This document shows, piece after piece, positions 1 to 5,785 of a stretch of 5,785 bases of DNA. The stretch is taken from the NCBI GenBank assembly GCA_002683585.1, contig NYTQ01000013.1, positions 1-5,785 on the forward strand. The letters are read 5' to 3'. Positions within the stretch are counted from its first letter, which is position 1, and the number at the start of each line of letters is the position of its first letter. Source of the DNA: Cryomorphaceae bacterium. GTDB lineage: Bacteria; Bacteroidota; Bacteroidia; Flavobacteriales; Crocinitomicaceae. The position numbers and the translations under genes were made by a program. The notes beneath the pieces were generated by a model, which saw only the letters and a list, made by a program, of their open reading frames with translations, made no database searches and was not told the DNA's origin.

Positions 1-1
1 C

Positions 2-1000
2 CTGGGTGCTCAAATTGGAGATTATTACAATGGTATTTCGAGTGCATCAAGTACCCTTTTAGCAGATCTGAATGCCTTAATAAATCCGCACAACTACATT
101 TCATACTTTTTGTACAAAACAACCCTCATGAGTCAGTTTGAAGTAAAAGACACCACAAATGGACAGTCCTACGTGACCTGTTGCTATTCTGGCGAAAATA
201 AGGTATTCAACGATCCCTTTGATTGGTCAGATAATGACTATTCGCGTGAGCACACCTATGCACATTCTTGGATGGGAACTTTTCCAGCGGATAATCCTGA
301 ACAAGAGGAATATGCAGACCAGCATAATCTTTATCCTGCAAACCTACCCAACGCTAATTCACCAAGAAGCAATTTACCACTCGAGGATATCACAGGAGAT
401 GTAGTATTCAATTATTTAGAAGGAAGTGTTGGTTACAATGCTAATAATCAATTGGTTTACGAGCCTAGAGCCTCACACAAAGGTAATGCAGCACGTGCTA
501 TTTTTTATATGGCGACATGCTACACTGGAAATGGTGGAAACAACTGGGCAGTTCCAATCAATCAAAGTGCTGCATCCTTGGTGAACTGGCACTTCAACGA
601 TTTACCAGATAATTATGAAATTGCACGTCATGAATATATTTACAATCTCCAAAACAATAGAAACCCTTACATTGACTCCGTTGACTATGCCTGCTACATC
701 GATTTCTCTAACATGAGCTACAAACCAGACGGATGCGGAAACATGGGTATTGAGGAGTTTCTCAATCAAAATTTTTCTGTTTTCCCGATACCTAGCTCGA
801 ATAAACTATTTGCGCAAATTAATGGAGAAAAAATTACGGCTTATGAATTAATCAGTATCGAAGGAAAGAAAATCGATGCCAAAATAAATTTAAATCTATC
901 TGTATTGGAACTCAATACTTCAAACTATATTGCTGGAACCTATATATTAAATGTGACCTCATCAAAAGGTGTTGTCCAAAAGAAGGTAATCATTGAATAA
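2..1000 (+). CDS. Endonuclease I family secreted nuclease with T9SS sorting domain (5' end outside window)
   Basis: This is a metal-dependent, non-specific nuclease of the EndA/Bsn/NucM (endonuclease I) family, expected to cut DNA and/or RNA outside the cell. The frame is open to the left edge; a TTG at 110 is internal, since family-like sequence (DYYNGIS, then a helix with LNALIN) precedes it. Numbering from the TTG codon, the catalytic motif SREHTYAHSW is at about 45-54 with His48 the likely general base. DQHNLYPA follows at 70-77, NSPRSNLPL at 83-91, KGNAARAIFYMATCY at 124-138, then VNWHFNDLPD and a QNNRNPYID motif near 181-189. Several cysteines (24, 25, 137, 195, 209) suit an extracytoplasmic protein. 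The last ~75 residues, from FSVFPIPSS to KKVIIE, form a type A T9SS C-terminal domain; its usual PNP is PIP here. The missing N-terminus should hold a Sec signal. The stop overlaps the next gene by 8 nt. Family assignment is firm; substrate preference is not visible. Confidence 0.93.
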   Translation: MGAQIGDYYNGISSASSTLLADLNALINPHNYISYFLYKTTLMSQFEVKDTTNGQSYVTCCYSGENKVFNDPFDWSDNDYSREHTYAHSWMGTFPADNPEQEEYADQHNLYPANLPNANSPRSNLPLEDITGDVVFNYLEGSVGYNANNQLVYEPRASHKGNAARAIFYMATCYTGNGGNNWAVPINQSAASLVNWHFNDLPDNYEIARHEYIYNLQNNRNPYIDSVDYACYIDFSNMSYKPDGCGNMGIEEFLNQNFSVFPIPSSNKLFAQINGEKITAYELISIEGKKIDAKINLNLSVLELNTSNYIAGTYILNVTSSKGVVQKKVIIE

Positions 1001-1694
1001 AATCCGCTTCATTTTTGTTGCAGGGATTATATCTGCAAGCTTTTTTTCATGCGCACCCCAGCTACAAATTACGAGCAAGCAAATCCACCTGGATAGCGAT
1101 TTAGCAGCTGATCGAGAGTTGTCGAATTTCATCTCATCCTATTCGAAAGAAATGGATACACAGATGAATGTGAAAATTGCGGAATCTAAAAATGACTTTA
1201 TTGTCGCAAGACCTAGCTCAAACCTGATGAATTGGATGGCAGATGCAGTTTTTTCAAATCAAACGAGAAATAAAAGACTAAGTCAACCAACATTCTGTCT
1301 ATTGAATACTGGGGGTATTCGTTCGAGCATTGGAAAGGGAGATGTCAAGCTGAAAGATATTTATAAAATAATGCCCTTTGATAATAGTATTGTTTGGGTA
1401 AAACTTCCGTTAGTTACTTTAGATGAAATTTCAAAATACCTTAATAAATCCGGAGGAGAACCCATTTCAAATATTCAAATGCGGTCGGGAGAATTAATGT
1501 TAAATGGGGATCTAGAAACAGATTTCTTTTGGGTAATTACCTCTGACTATCTCTACAGTGGTGGAGATCATATGGAATTCTTCAAAGAATCCATTGAGGT
1601 AATAGAAACCAAAACACTAATAAGAGATGCGCTCGTGGAGGAGGCGAAATTGCAAAAGGTACTCATCAATGATACAACAATACGAATTCAATGA
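993..1694 (+). CDS. Lipoprotein consisting of a 5'-nucleotidase C-terminal (substrate-binding) domain
   Basis: This stand-alone 233-residue protein matches the C-terminal domain of UshA/CD73-type 5'-nucleotidases, which in the full enzyme binds the nucleotide base. Visible motifs are NLMNWMADAV (77-86), NTGGIR (105-110), GDVKLKDIYKIMPFDN (116-131) and SDYLYSGGD (184-192). By comparison with UshA, Phe129 and Tyr186 would form the aromatic clamp around the base, with Arg110 and Asp192 nearby. No metallophosphoesterase motif is present, so alone it should be inactive; its partner is encoded immediately downstream. Residues 1-20 form a lipoprotein signal, with a hydrophobic stretch ending in FFSC and Cys20 the likely lipidated residue. 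The start is TTG: an in-frame stop at 987-989 rules out anything much earlier, and the next Met (54) would delete the signal. AGAAGG at 981-986 is a possible ribosome binding site. It overlaps the nuclease gene by 8 nt and the next gene by 4 nt (ATGA), implying translational coupling. Confidence 0.9.
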   Translation: MNKIRFIFVAGIISASFFSCAPQLQITSKQIHLDSDLAADRELSNFISSYSKEMDTQMNVKIAESKNDFIVARPSSNLMNWMADAVFSNQTRNKRLSQPTFCLLNTGGIRSSIGKGDVKLKDIYKIMPFDNSIVWVKLPLVTLDEISKYLNKSGGEPISNIQMRSGELMLNGDLETDFFWVITSDYLYSGGDHMEFFKESIEVIETKTLIRDALVEEAKLQKVLINDTTIRIQ

Positions 1695-2599
1695 AAAGAA
1701 GAGGCTTTCTTGAAAAATTCGCACTGAGCGCTGCTGGTATTATTCTAATGAAACCTTCATTCGCTAAACAAGAAAATTCTTCAGCCCACAAAAGGAGGCT
1801 TGTTATTCTGCATACCAACGATACCCATTCTAATATTGACCCATTTCCAGAGAACCATTCAAAGTATCCAGGAATGGGCGGAATCGCCAAAAGGTATTCA
1901 ATCGTGAAAAAAATTAGAGCGCAAGAAGCAAATGTACTACTCTTAGACTCTGGAGATATTTTTCAGGGCACACCCTATTTTAATACATTCAATGGCGTAC
2001 TCGAAATGAAATGTATGAGCAAGCTCGGATATGATGCCTCCACAATGGGAAACCACGACTTTGATATCGGTATGGATGGGTTTTTAAAGGCGAAAAAGCA
2101 TACTGAATTTCCATTTTTATGTGCAAACTATGACTTTTCAAAAACTATATTAAAAGGCGAAACACAGGCCTTTAAAATATTTAATAAAGGGAATTTAAAA
2201 ATAGGCGTGTTCGGCGTTGGCGTTGAACTTAATGGACTTGTGCCAAGAGCAGCGTACGGTGATACTGTTTACAATGACCCAATAGAAATTGCAAACGAGA
2301 CTGCGACAAAACTAAAAAAAGAGAAGTGCGATCTTATCATTTGTCTTTCTCATTTGGGTTTCGAATACCAAGATGATAAAATAGTATCAGATAAGATGCT
2401 TGCACGAAATTCATCGGATATAGATATCATACTTGGCGGACATACCCACACTTTTCTTGACAAGCCTGTCATTGAAAAGAACAAAGCAAAAAAAAACGTG
2501 CTGATCAATCAGGTTGGATGGGCTGGCGTTCAACTTGGAAGAATTGATATTGATTTGAATACAGTAAAAATTGGTTCAGAAAATCTGATTATCCATTAA
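1691..2599 (+). CDS. UshA-type 5'-nucleotidase metallophosphoesterase (catalytic domain only), Tat signal
   Basis: This 302-residue calcineurin-like metallophosphoesterase corresponds to the N-terminal catalytic domain of UshA-type 5'-nucleotidases, which release phosphate from nucleotides (some also cleave nucleotide sugars). The two-metal site is complete: LHTNDTHS with Asp44 and His46, DSGDIFQGTPYF with Asp89, GNHDFD with Asn121, His122 and Asp125, LSHLG with His221, and GGHTHTF with His251 and His253. The His122/Asp125 pair matches the catalytic dyad of UshA. The N-terminus, MKRRGFLEKF followed by a hydrophobic stretch to PSFA at 22-25, is a typical twin-arginine signal, suggesting export of the folded, metal-loaded protein. 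The protein ends after the catalytic fold at about half the length of UshA; the missing base-binding domain is the preceding gene. ATG at 1691 overlaps that gene's TGA. Exact substrate (5'-nucleotides, cyclic nucleotides or sugar nucleotides) cannot be read from the sequence. Confidence 0.92.
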   Translation: MKRRGFLEKFALSAAGIILMKPSFAKQENSSAHKRRLVILHTNDTHSNIDPFPENHSKYPGMGGIAKRYSIVKKIRAQEANVLLLDSGDIFQGTPYFNTFNGVLEMKCMSKLGYDASTMGNHDFDIGMDGFLKAKKHTEFPFLCANYDFSKTILKGETQAFKIFNKGNLKIGVFGVGVELNGLVPRAAYGDTVYNDPIEIANETATKLKKEKCDLIICLSHLGFEYQDDKIVSDKMLARNSSDIDIILGGHTHTFLDKPVIEKNKAKKNVLINQVGWAGVQLGRIDIDLNTVKIGSENLIIH

Positions 2600-2600
2600 C

Positions 2601-2622
2601 TTTTAACTGAAGTCAACTAAAA
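2601..2622. repeat. Imperfect 22-bp palindrome after the metallophosphoesterase gene
   Basis: Starting 2 nt after the stop codon, the sequence reads TTTTA-ac-TGA-ag-TCA-ac-TAAAA, a symmetrical dyad with 8 matched base pairs per half and mismatches at the spacer positions. It is too AT-rich and interrupted to be a convincing intrinsic terminator. It could be a weak transcript-end structure, a protein binding site, or chance in AT-rich DNA. Confidence 0.3.
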
Positions 2623-2697
2623 CAGAGTAAATCAGATTCAAATATCTATCGTGACACATTGTACTGCTATCCTTAAAGGAAACCCATCTGATTTCCC

Positions 2698-2705
2698 TAT
2701 CTTTG
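2698..2705 (+). promoter_or_regulatory. Bacteroidota -7 promoter box for gltX-folB
   Basis: TATCTTTG matches the Bacteroidota housekeeping -7 consensus TAnnTTTG at every fixed position. It lies 16 nt before the gltX start codon, so transcription would begin about 10 nt upstream of ATG and give a very short leader. A good -33 TTTG element is not present at the expected 19-21 nt spacing; the sequence there is only TTAAAG (2673-2678). The box is the only clear promoter in the window and explains separate expression of gltX-folB from the upstream operon. Confidence 0.6.
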
Positions 2706-2721
2706 CCTCCAAATTTGAATT

Positions 2722-4251
2722 ATGCCTTTAAATAAAGTACGCGTTAGATTCGCTCCCTCTCCAACCGGTCCATTGCACATGGGTGGAGTTCGAACAGCAT
2801 TGTACAATTACCTGTTTGCAAAAAAAAACAACGGAACTTTTATCCTTCGAATTGAAGATACAGATCAAACTAGATTTGTAAAAGGTGCACAAGATTATAT
2901 ATTAGATTCCTTTAAGTGGTGTGGTATTACGCCAGATGAGGGCCCGGGGATAGGAGGAGAATATGGTCCTTATGTCCAATCTGAAAGAAAGGAAATGTAT
3001 CATGAATATGCACAGATTCTAATTGATACGGACAAGGCATATTATGCTTTTGATACTTCAGATGAACTGACGAAAATGCGCGATGAAGCAAAAAAAATGG
3101 GTATGCCCAATTGGCAATACAATGGTGTAAGTAGAATGAACATGCGAAATTCATTAACACTTCCGCAATCAGAAGTAGAATCGTTAATTGCCAGCAATAC
3201 ACCTTATGTAATTCGAATGAAAATGCCTCGAAACGAAGATGTACGTTTTGAAGATGAAATAAGGGGATGGGTTGTCGTTAATACAAATAACCTAGACGAT
3301 AAAGTACTTTTTAAGAGTGACGGAATGCCAACCTATCACCTCGCAAACATTGTAGATGACCATGCCATGGAAATTAGTCATGTAATTAGAGGAGAAGAGT
3401 GGCTCCCCTCTGCCCCATTACATGTTTTACTCTATGACGCACTGAATTGGGAACGTCCGAAATTTGCGCACCTCCCGCTTTTATTAAGACCAGATGGAAA
3501 TGGAAAATTATCTAAAAGAGATGGCGACAGGTTAGGGTTTCCAGTATTTCCACTTGATTGGACAACTGTTGACGGTGAGTTGTATTCAGGTTATAGAGAA
3601 AAAGGTTATTTCCCGGAAGCATTTATCAACATGCTTGCCTTTTTAGGTTGGAACCCCGGAACACAGCAAGAAATATTCAGCCTGAAAGAATTATCTGACG
3701 CTTTTAGTTTAGACCGGGTATCAAAAGGAGGAGCGAAATTTGATCCTGATAAAACCAAATGGTTTCAGCAACAATATATTCGATCTAAAAATGCTGAGGA
3801 TTTAGCTGAAATGCTCGGAAATGATTTTCCAACCGGATTAAGTCATTCAGAAAAATTGACAATATGTTCACTTATGAAAGAAAGGGCAACTTTCTTGGAC
3901 GACATTCTCAAAGACGGTGGATATTTATTGGAAAAGCCAAAAGGTTACGATGAAAAAGTACTTGCAAAAAAATGGAAAACCCATACAGCAGCACTCATTC
4001 AAGATTGGGTTCAAATCATTGAGGACATAAATGACTTTACAGCAGTAAACATAGAATCAAAATTCAAATCATTTCTCGAAGAAAGGGAGTTAGGATTCGG
4101 TGCTGTTTTACTACCCTTTAGGTTATTGGTTACTGGAGTTGGTGCCGGTCCAGGAATGTTTGATATAGCTGAATTCTTAGGAAAGGAAGAAGTGCTATCA
4201 AGAATAAAATCAGGCCTTCTTAACATTGAACAGATAAAAAATGAAGCATAG
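2722..4251 (+). CDS. gltX: Glutamate--tRNA ligase
   Basis: Cytoplasmic class I aminoacyl-tRNA synthetase that attaches glutamate to tRNA-Glu using ATP. The N-terminal Rossmann fold opens with VRVRFAPSPTGPLHMGG, whose HMGG (19-22) is the HIGH signature, followed by FILRIEDTDQTR (40-51). The KMSKS equivalent is KLSKRDGDR at 262-270. RFAPSPTG and GGVRTALYNYLFA distinguish it from glutaminyl-tRNA synthetase, which has a PEPNG motif. The region around 106-111 (AYYAFD) lacks the zinc-binding cysteines of the E. coli enzyme. Between 276 and 310 it has FPLDWTTVDG and SGYREKGYFPEAFINMLAFLGW, as I recall from Bacteroidota orthologues. The C-terminal anticodon-binding domain runs from about 340 to the end and includes LLPFRLLVTGVGAGPGMFDIAEFLG, cited here only in part as LLPFR (463-467). 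Length, 509 residues, is normal. No Shine-Dalgarno is seen. The 3' end overlaps folB by 11 nt. Whether it also charges tRNA-Gln cannot be judged here. Confidence 0.97.
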   Translation: MPLNKVRVRFAPSPTGPLHMGGVRTALYNYLFAKKNNGTFILRIEDTDQTRFVKGAQDYILDSFKWCGITPDEGPGIGGEYGPYVQSERKEMYHEYAQILIDTDKAYYAFDTSDELTKMRDEAKKMGMPNWQYNGVSRMNMRNSLTLPQSEVESLIASNTPYVIRMKMPRNEDVRFEDEIRGWVVVNTNNLDDKVLFKSDGMPTYHLANIVDDHAMEISHVIRGEEWLPSAPLHVLLYDALNWERPKFAHLPLLLRPDGNGKLSKRDGDRLGFPVFPLDWTTVDGELYSGYREKGYFPEAFINMLAFLGWNPGTQQEIFSLKELSDAFSLDRVSKGGAKFDPDKTKWFQQQYIRSKNAEDLAEMLGNDFPTGLSHSEKLTICSLMKERATFLDDILKDGGYLLEKPKGYDEKVLAKKWKTHTAALIQDWVQIIEDINDFTAVNIESKFKSFLEERELGFGAVLLPFRLLVTGVGAGPGMFDIAEFLGKEEVLSRIKSGLLNIEQIKNEA

Positions 4252-4597
4252 TATTAGTGTTGAAGACATAAAGCTATACGCCCATCACGGCTGTCTTGAA
4301 GAAGAAGAAAAAATTGGTGGTCATTATATTGTTGATGTATTTATCGAAACTGATTTCACAGAGGCGGCTGAAAAAGACGCGCTCGACAAGACTGTTGATT
4401 ATGTTTTGGTGAATCAAATTGTAAAAGAAGAAATGGCTATTAGATCCAAGCTAATAGAGTCCGTTGGACAAAGAATCATGAATAGCTTAAAAAATGCATT
4501 TGAAAGATCAGAATTTAAGGTGGTCATCAAAAAGCTAAATCCACCAATTAATGGAGATGTCGCACTTGTTTCAATCAGTATTGACTCCAGAAACTGA
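4241..4597 (+). CDS. folB: Dihydroneopterin aldolase
   Basis: FolB converts 7,8-dihydroneopterin to 6-hydroxymethyl-7,8-dihydropterin and glycolaldehyde in folate biosynthesis, in the cytoplasm, usually as an octamer. The 118-residue length is typical. Matching it by eye with the S. aureus enzyme, the start IKLYAHHGCLEEEEKIGGHY (10-29) supplies Glu22; Tyr54 lies in DKTVDYVLVN (49-58); LIESVGQRIMNSL (71-83) supplies Glu73, which binds the pterin; and KKLNPPINGD (97-106) supplies the catalytic-site lysine, Lys98. All key positions are therefore present. Its ATG lies inside the last codons of gltX (11-nt overlap), so it is co-transcribed and probably translationally coupled with the synthetase. 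No other folate gene is in the window. Its TGA lies 3 nt from the stop of the convergent patatin gene. FolX (dihydroneopterin triphosphate epimerase) is a relative, but the folate role is the more likely one. Confidence 0.93.
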   Translation: MKHSISVEDIKLYAHHGCLEEEEKIGGHYIVDVFIETDFTEAAEKDALDKTVDYVLVNQIVKEEMAIRSKLIESVGQRIMNSLKNAFERSEFKVVIKKLNPPINGDVALVSISIDSRN

Positions 4598-4600
4598 GCA

Positions 4601-5467
4601 TTAAATACCGCTTTTCTTACCTTGGAGATAATTTAGCCCTGCTTCTAGGCCGGCGCGGTAGTCTAGCTCAATATTTTTAACCGATGTAGTAAATATCTGC
4701 GTATTTAGGGGAGATTTGGGTGCAATCTGCTCTACAGTAATATGCTCAGGTAGAGCCTCAATATAATCTATAGATTCTTTAATGTTCAATTGGAAACGCT
4801 CAACATCTGAAATGATTTTATCACTTGCGCGTAAAAATTTAGAAACCAAATATTCAGGTCGAAACATGCCTGGGTTAAAATCAAAATGTGTTGTGCGAAT
4901 CACAACAATATCCGTAGCACCATTTTCCACCGCCCAACGTATTGGAATAGGATCCGAAATCCCTCCATCTGAATAGTGTCTGCCATTTACTTTATGCTTC
5001 CCTTTGGTTAACATTGGGACTGTACTTGCTGCGATCGTCATGTCGATCCAATTCTCTCTTGTTGGCTCTAGGTAATGGGTAGAACCATCTTGACTATCTG
5101 TGAGCACAATAAAGTAGTCTTTCTGTTCTAATTCCTTACATGCGGTATCAAAATCAAATGGAAATTCTGTTTCAGCAATATCATAAAAGAAATCTAAATT
5201 CATTAATCCATCGCTAAATGCCTTACTGTATTGAATGAATCGTTCATCTTGACACAAGGCACGCATACATTGGTAGAAATAACCATATTTATTGCTCAAG
5301 AAATAAGAAATTGCTATACTCCCCCCGGAGACACCGATATAGGATTGAAATGGATCAAATGAAACAGACCGAAAAGCATCCAAAACACCACCGGTAAATG
5401 AAGTTTTGAATCCTCCACCTTCCAGAATCAGTACTTTTTTACCCGCGAAAACTCCTTTTTCATTCAT
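4601..5467 (-). CDS. Patatin-like phospholipase/acyl hydrolase (YjjU type)
   Basis: A 288-residue patatin-fold serine hydrolase with a Ser-Asp dyad, predicted to deacylate lipids or related esters. The oxyanion-hole glycine loop is EGGGFKTSFTGGVLDAF (16-32). The nucleophile elbow is GVSGGS with Ser47, and the catalytic aspartate is Asp167 in SDGGISDPIP (166-175). The arrangement, with IAASTVPML before the DGG motif, resembles the bacterial YjjU subgroup. No signal peptide or membrane segment is seen, so it should be cytoplasmic or loosely membrane-bound. In the oxyanion loop the usual Arg-Gly after GGGx is Lys-Thr here, keeping the charge but not the glycine. The gene follows the rdgB-type gene by 15 nt on the same strand, with no promoter visible in the gap, so the two are probably an operon. 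Its true substrate is unknown; family membership is clear. Confidence 0.9.
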   Translation of the reverse strand: MNEKGVFAGKKVLILEGGGFKTSFTGGVLDAFRSVSFDPFQSYIGVSGGSIAISYFLSNKYGYFYQCMRALCQDERFIQYSKAFSDGLMNLDFFYDIAETEFPFDFDTACKELEQKDYFIVLTDSQDGSTHYLEPTRENWIDMTIAASTVPMLTKGKHKVNGRHYSDGGISDPIPIRWAVENGATDIVVIRTTHFDFNPGMFRPEYLVSKFLRASDKIISDVERFQLNIKESIDYIEALPEHITVEQIAPKSPLNTQIFTTSVKNIELDYRAGLEAGLNYLQGKKSGI

Positions 5468-5482
5468 TTAAATCTTTTCTTT

Positions 5483-5785
5483 TTAGGTATTCATCTTATC
5501 CATTAAATAGGCCTTTAACTTTGCGAAAGCCCGTGCACGGTGACTAAACTTATTCTTTTCTTCCAAGGGCATCTGCGCAAAGGTTAACTGAGATCCATCA
5601 GGAATAAATATTGGATCATAACCAAAGCCGTACTCCCCTCTCCTTTCGGCTATAATTTTTCCTTCAATGACTCCTTCAAACTGAATGGTCTTTTCAAATT
5701 CACGGTACGTTATCACGGTTCGGAAACGAGCTTTTTTATTTGAATGACTGACAAGGTTCTTGAGTAACAGTGCCATATTTTGTTC
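5483..5785 (-). CDS. rdgB: XTP/dITP pyrophosphatase, C-terminal half (5' end outside window)
   Basis: This is the C-terminal half of a RdgB/HAM1-family house-cleaning enzyme, which hydrolyses non-canonical purine triphosphates (dITP, XTP) to monophosphate and pyrophosphate, keeping deaminated purines out of DNA and RNA. A Met codon at 5774-5776 is internal: the frame stays open to the window edge (Glu-Gln-Asn before it), and the family is about 190-200 residues long, against about 100 here. Numbering from that Met, FEGVIEGKIIAERRG (33-47) leads into GFGYDPIFIPDG (50-61), the substrate-binding motif, then TFAQMPLEEKN (65-75) and SHRARAF (78-84), which contacts the base. The N-terminal triphosphate-binding loop lies beyond the window. 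It is the first visible gene of the minus-strand pair with the patatin gene, 15 nt upstream of it. Confidence 0.94.
   Translation of the reverse strand, partial: EQNMALLLKNLVSHSNKKARFRTVITYREFEKTIQFEGVIEGKIIAERRGEYGFGYDPIFIPDGSQLTFAQMPLEEKNKFSHRARAFAKLKAYLMDKMNT

Noticed and set aside
110..112. TTG at 110 as the true start of the nuclease gene
   Set aside because: The frame is open for 36 codons upstream to the window edge and that stretch looks like the start of the endonuclease I domain; starting at 110 would also leave an exported T9SS protein without a signal peptide.
1666..1890. Minus-strand open frame opposite the nucleotidase genes
   Set aside because: It lies antisense to two well-supported genes and has no recognisable motif; the same applies to the other open frames at 219-404, 2927-3202, 4011-4226 and 4782-4976.
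2488..2497. A second in-phase A-AAA-AAC run in the metallophosphoesterase gene
   Set aside because: The -1 frame reaches a stop after about 16 codons with no recognisable domain; the zero frame continues normally to the family-typical end.
2820..2829. A run of nine A followed by C in gltX, in phase for an A-AAA-AAC slippery -1 frameshift site
   Set aside because: A -1 shift would hit TGA at 2853-2855 and yield a useless fragment of about 44 residues. The codons are simply Lys-Lys-Asn in AT-rich DNA. It is at most a sequencing-error hotspot, and the frame is intact.
4606..4660. TACCGC/GCGGTA inverted repeat as a terminator
   Set aside because: Six base pairs with a 43-nt loop, inside coding sequence and without a U-tract, is not a credible terminator.
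5774..5776. ATG (minus strand) as the start of a short rdgB-like protein
   Set aside because: The reading frame continues past the window edge and the protein would lack the N-terminal half of the fold; this is a gene cut by the window, not a truncated one.

Overview
This AT-rich window looks like chromosomal DNA of a member of the Bacteroidota, most likely in or near the Flavobacteriia. The evidence is a C-terminal type IX secretion sorting domain on the first gene, a Bacteroidota-type -7 promoter box (TAnnTTTG) in front of gltX, Bacteroidota-like features of the glutamyl-tRNA synthetase, and mostly absent Shine-Dalgarno sequences. I see no mobile element, CRISPR array, tRNA or rRNA. All genes are intact except the two cut by the window edges.

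Region 1 (2-2599, + strand) is a tightly packed three-gene run for exported proteins. It begins with the 3' part of an endonuclease I family nuclease carrying a T9SS sorting domain. Next is a lipoprotein made only of the substrate-binding C-terminal domain of UshA-type 5'-nucleotidases (8-nt overlap, TTG start). Last comes the metallophosphoesterase catalytic domain of the same family, with a twin-arginine signal (4-nt ATGA overlap). I read this as a nucleic-acid scavenging unit: the nuclease cuts extracellular DNA or RNA, and a two-chain nucleotidase removes phosphate from nucleotides. The order is inverted relative to the usual single-chain enzyme, and the three products carry three different export signals.

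Region 2 (2600-2721) is the only sizeable intergenic stretch. It holds an imperfect 22-bp dyad just after the metallophosphoesterase stop, repeated ATCTGATT words, and a good -7 box for the next operon. No strong intrinsic terminator is visible.

Region 3 (2722-4597, + strand) is gltX followed by folB with an 11-nt overlap: housekeeping genes for glutamyl-tRNA charging and folate synthesis.

Region 4 (4601-5785, - strand) is the 3' half of an rdgB/HAM1-type nucleotide pyrophosphatase gene followed by a patatin-like (YjjU-type) hydrolase gene 15 nt downstream. It converges on folB with only 3 nt between the stop codons.

Most of the window is ordinary housekeeping sequence. The part most worth a second look is the split, inverted 5'-nucleotidase next to the secreted nuclease.
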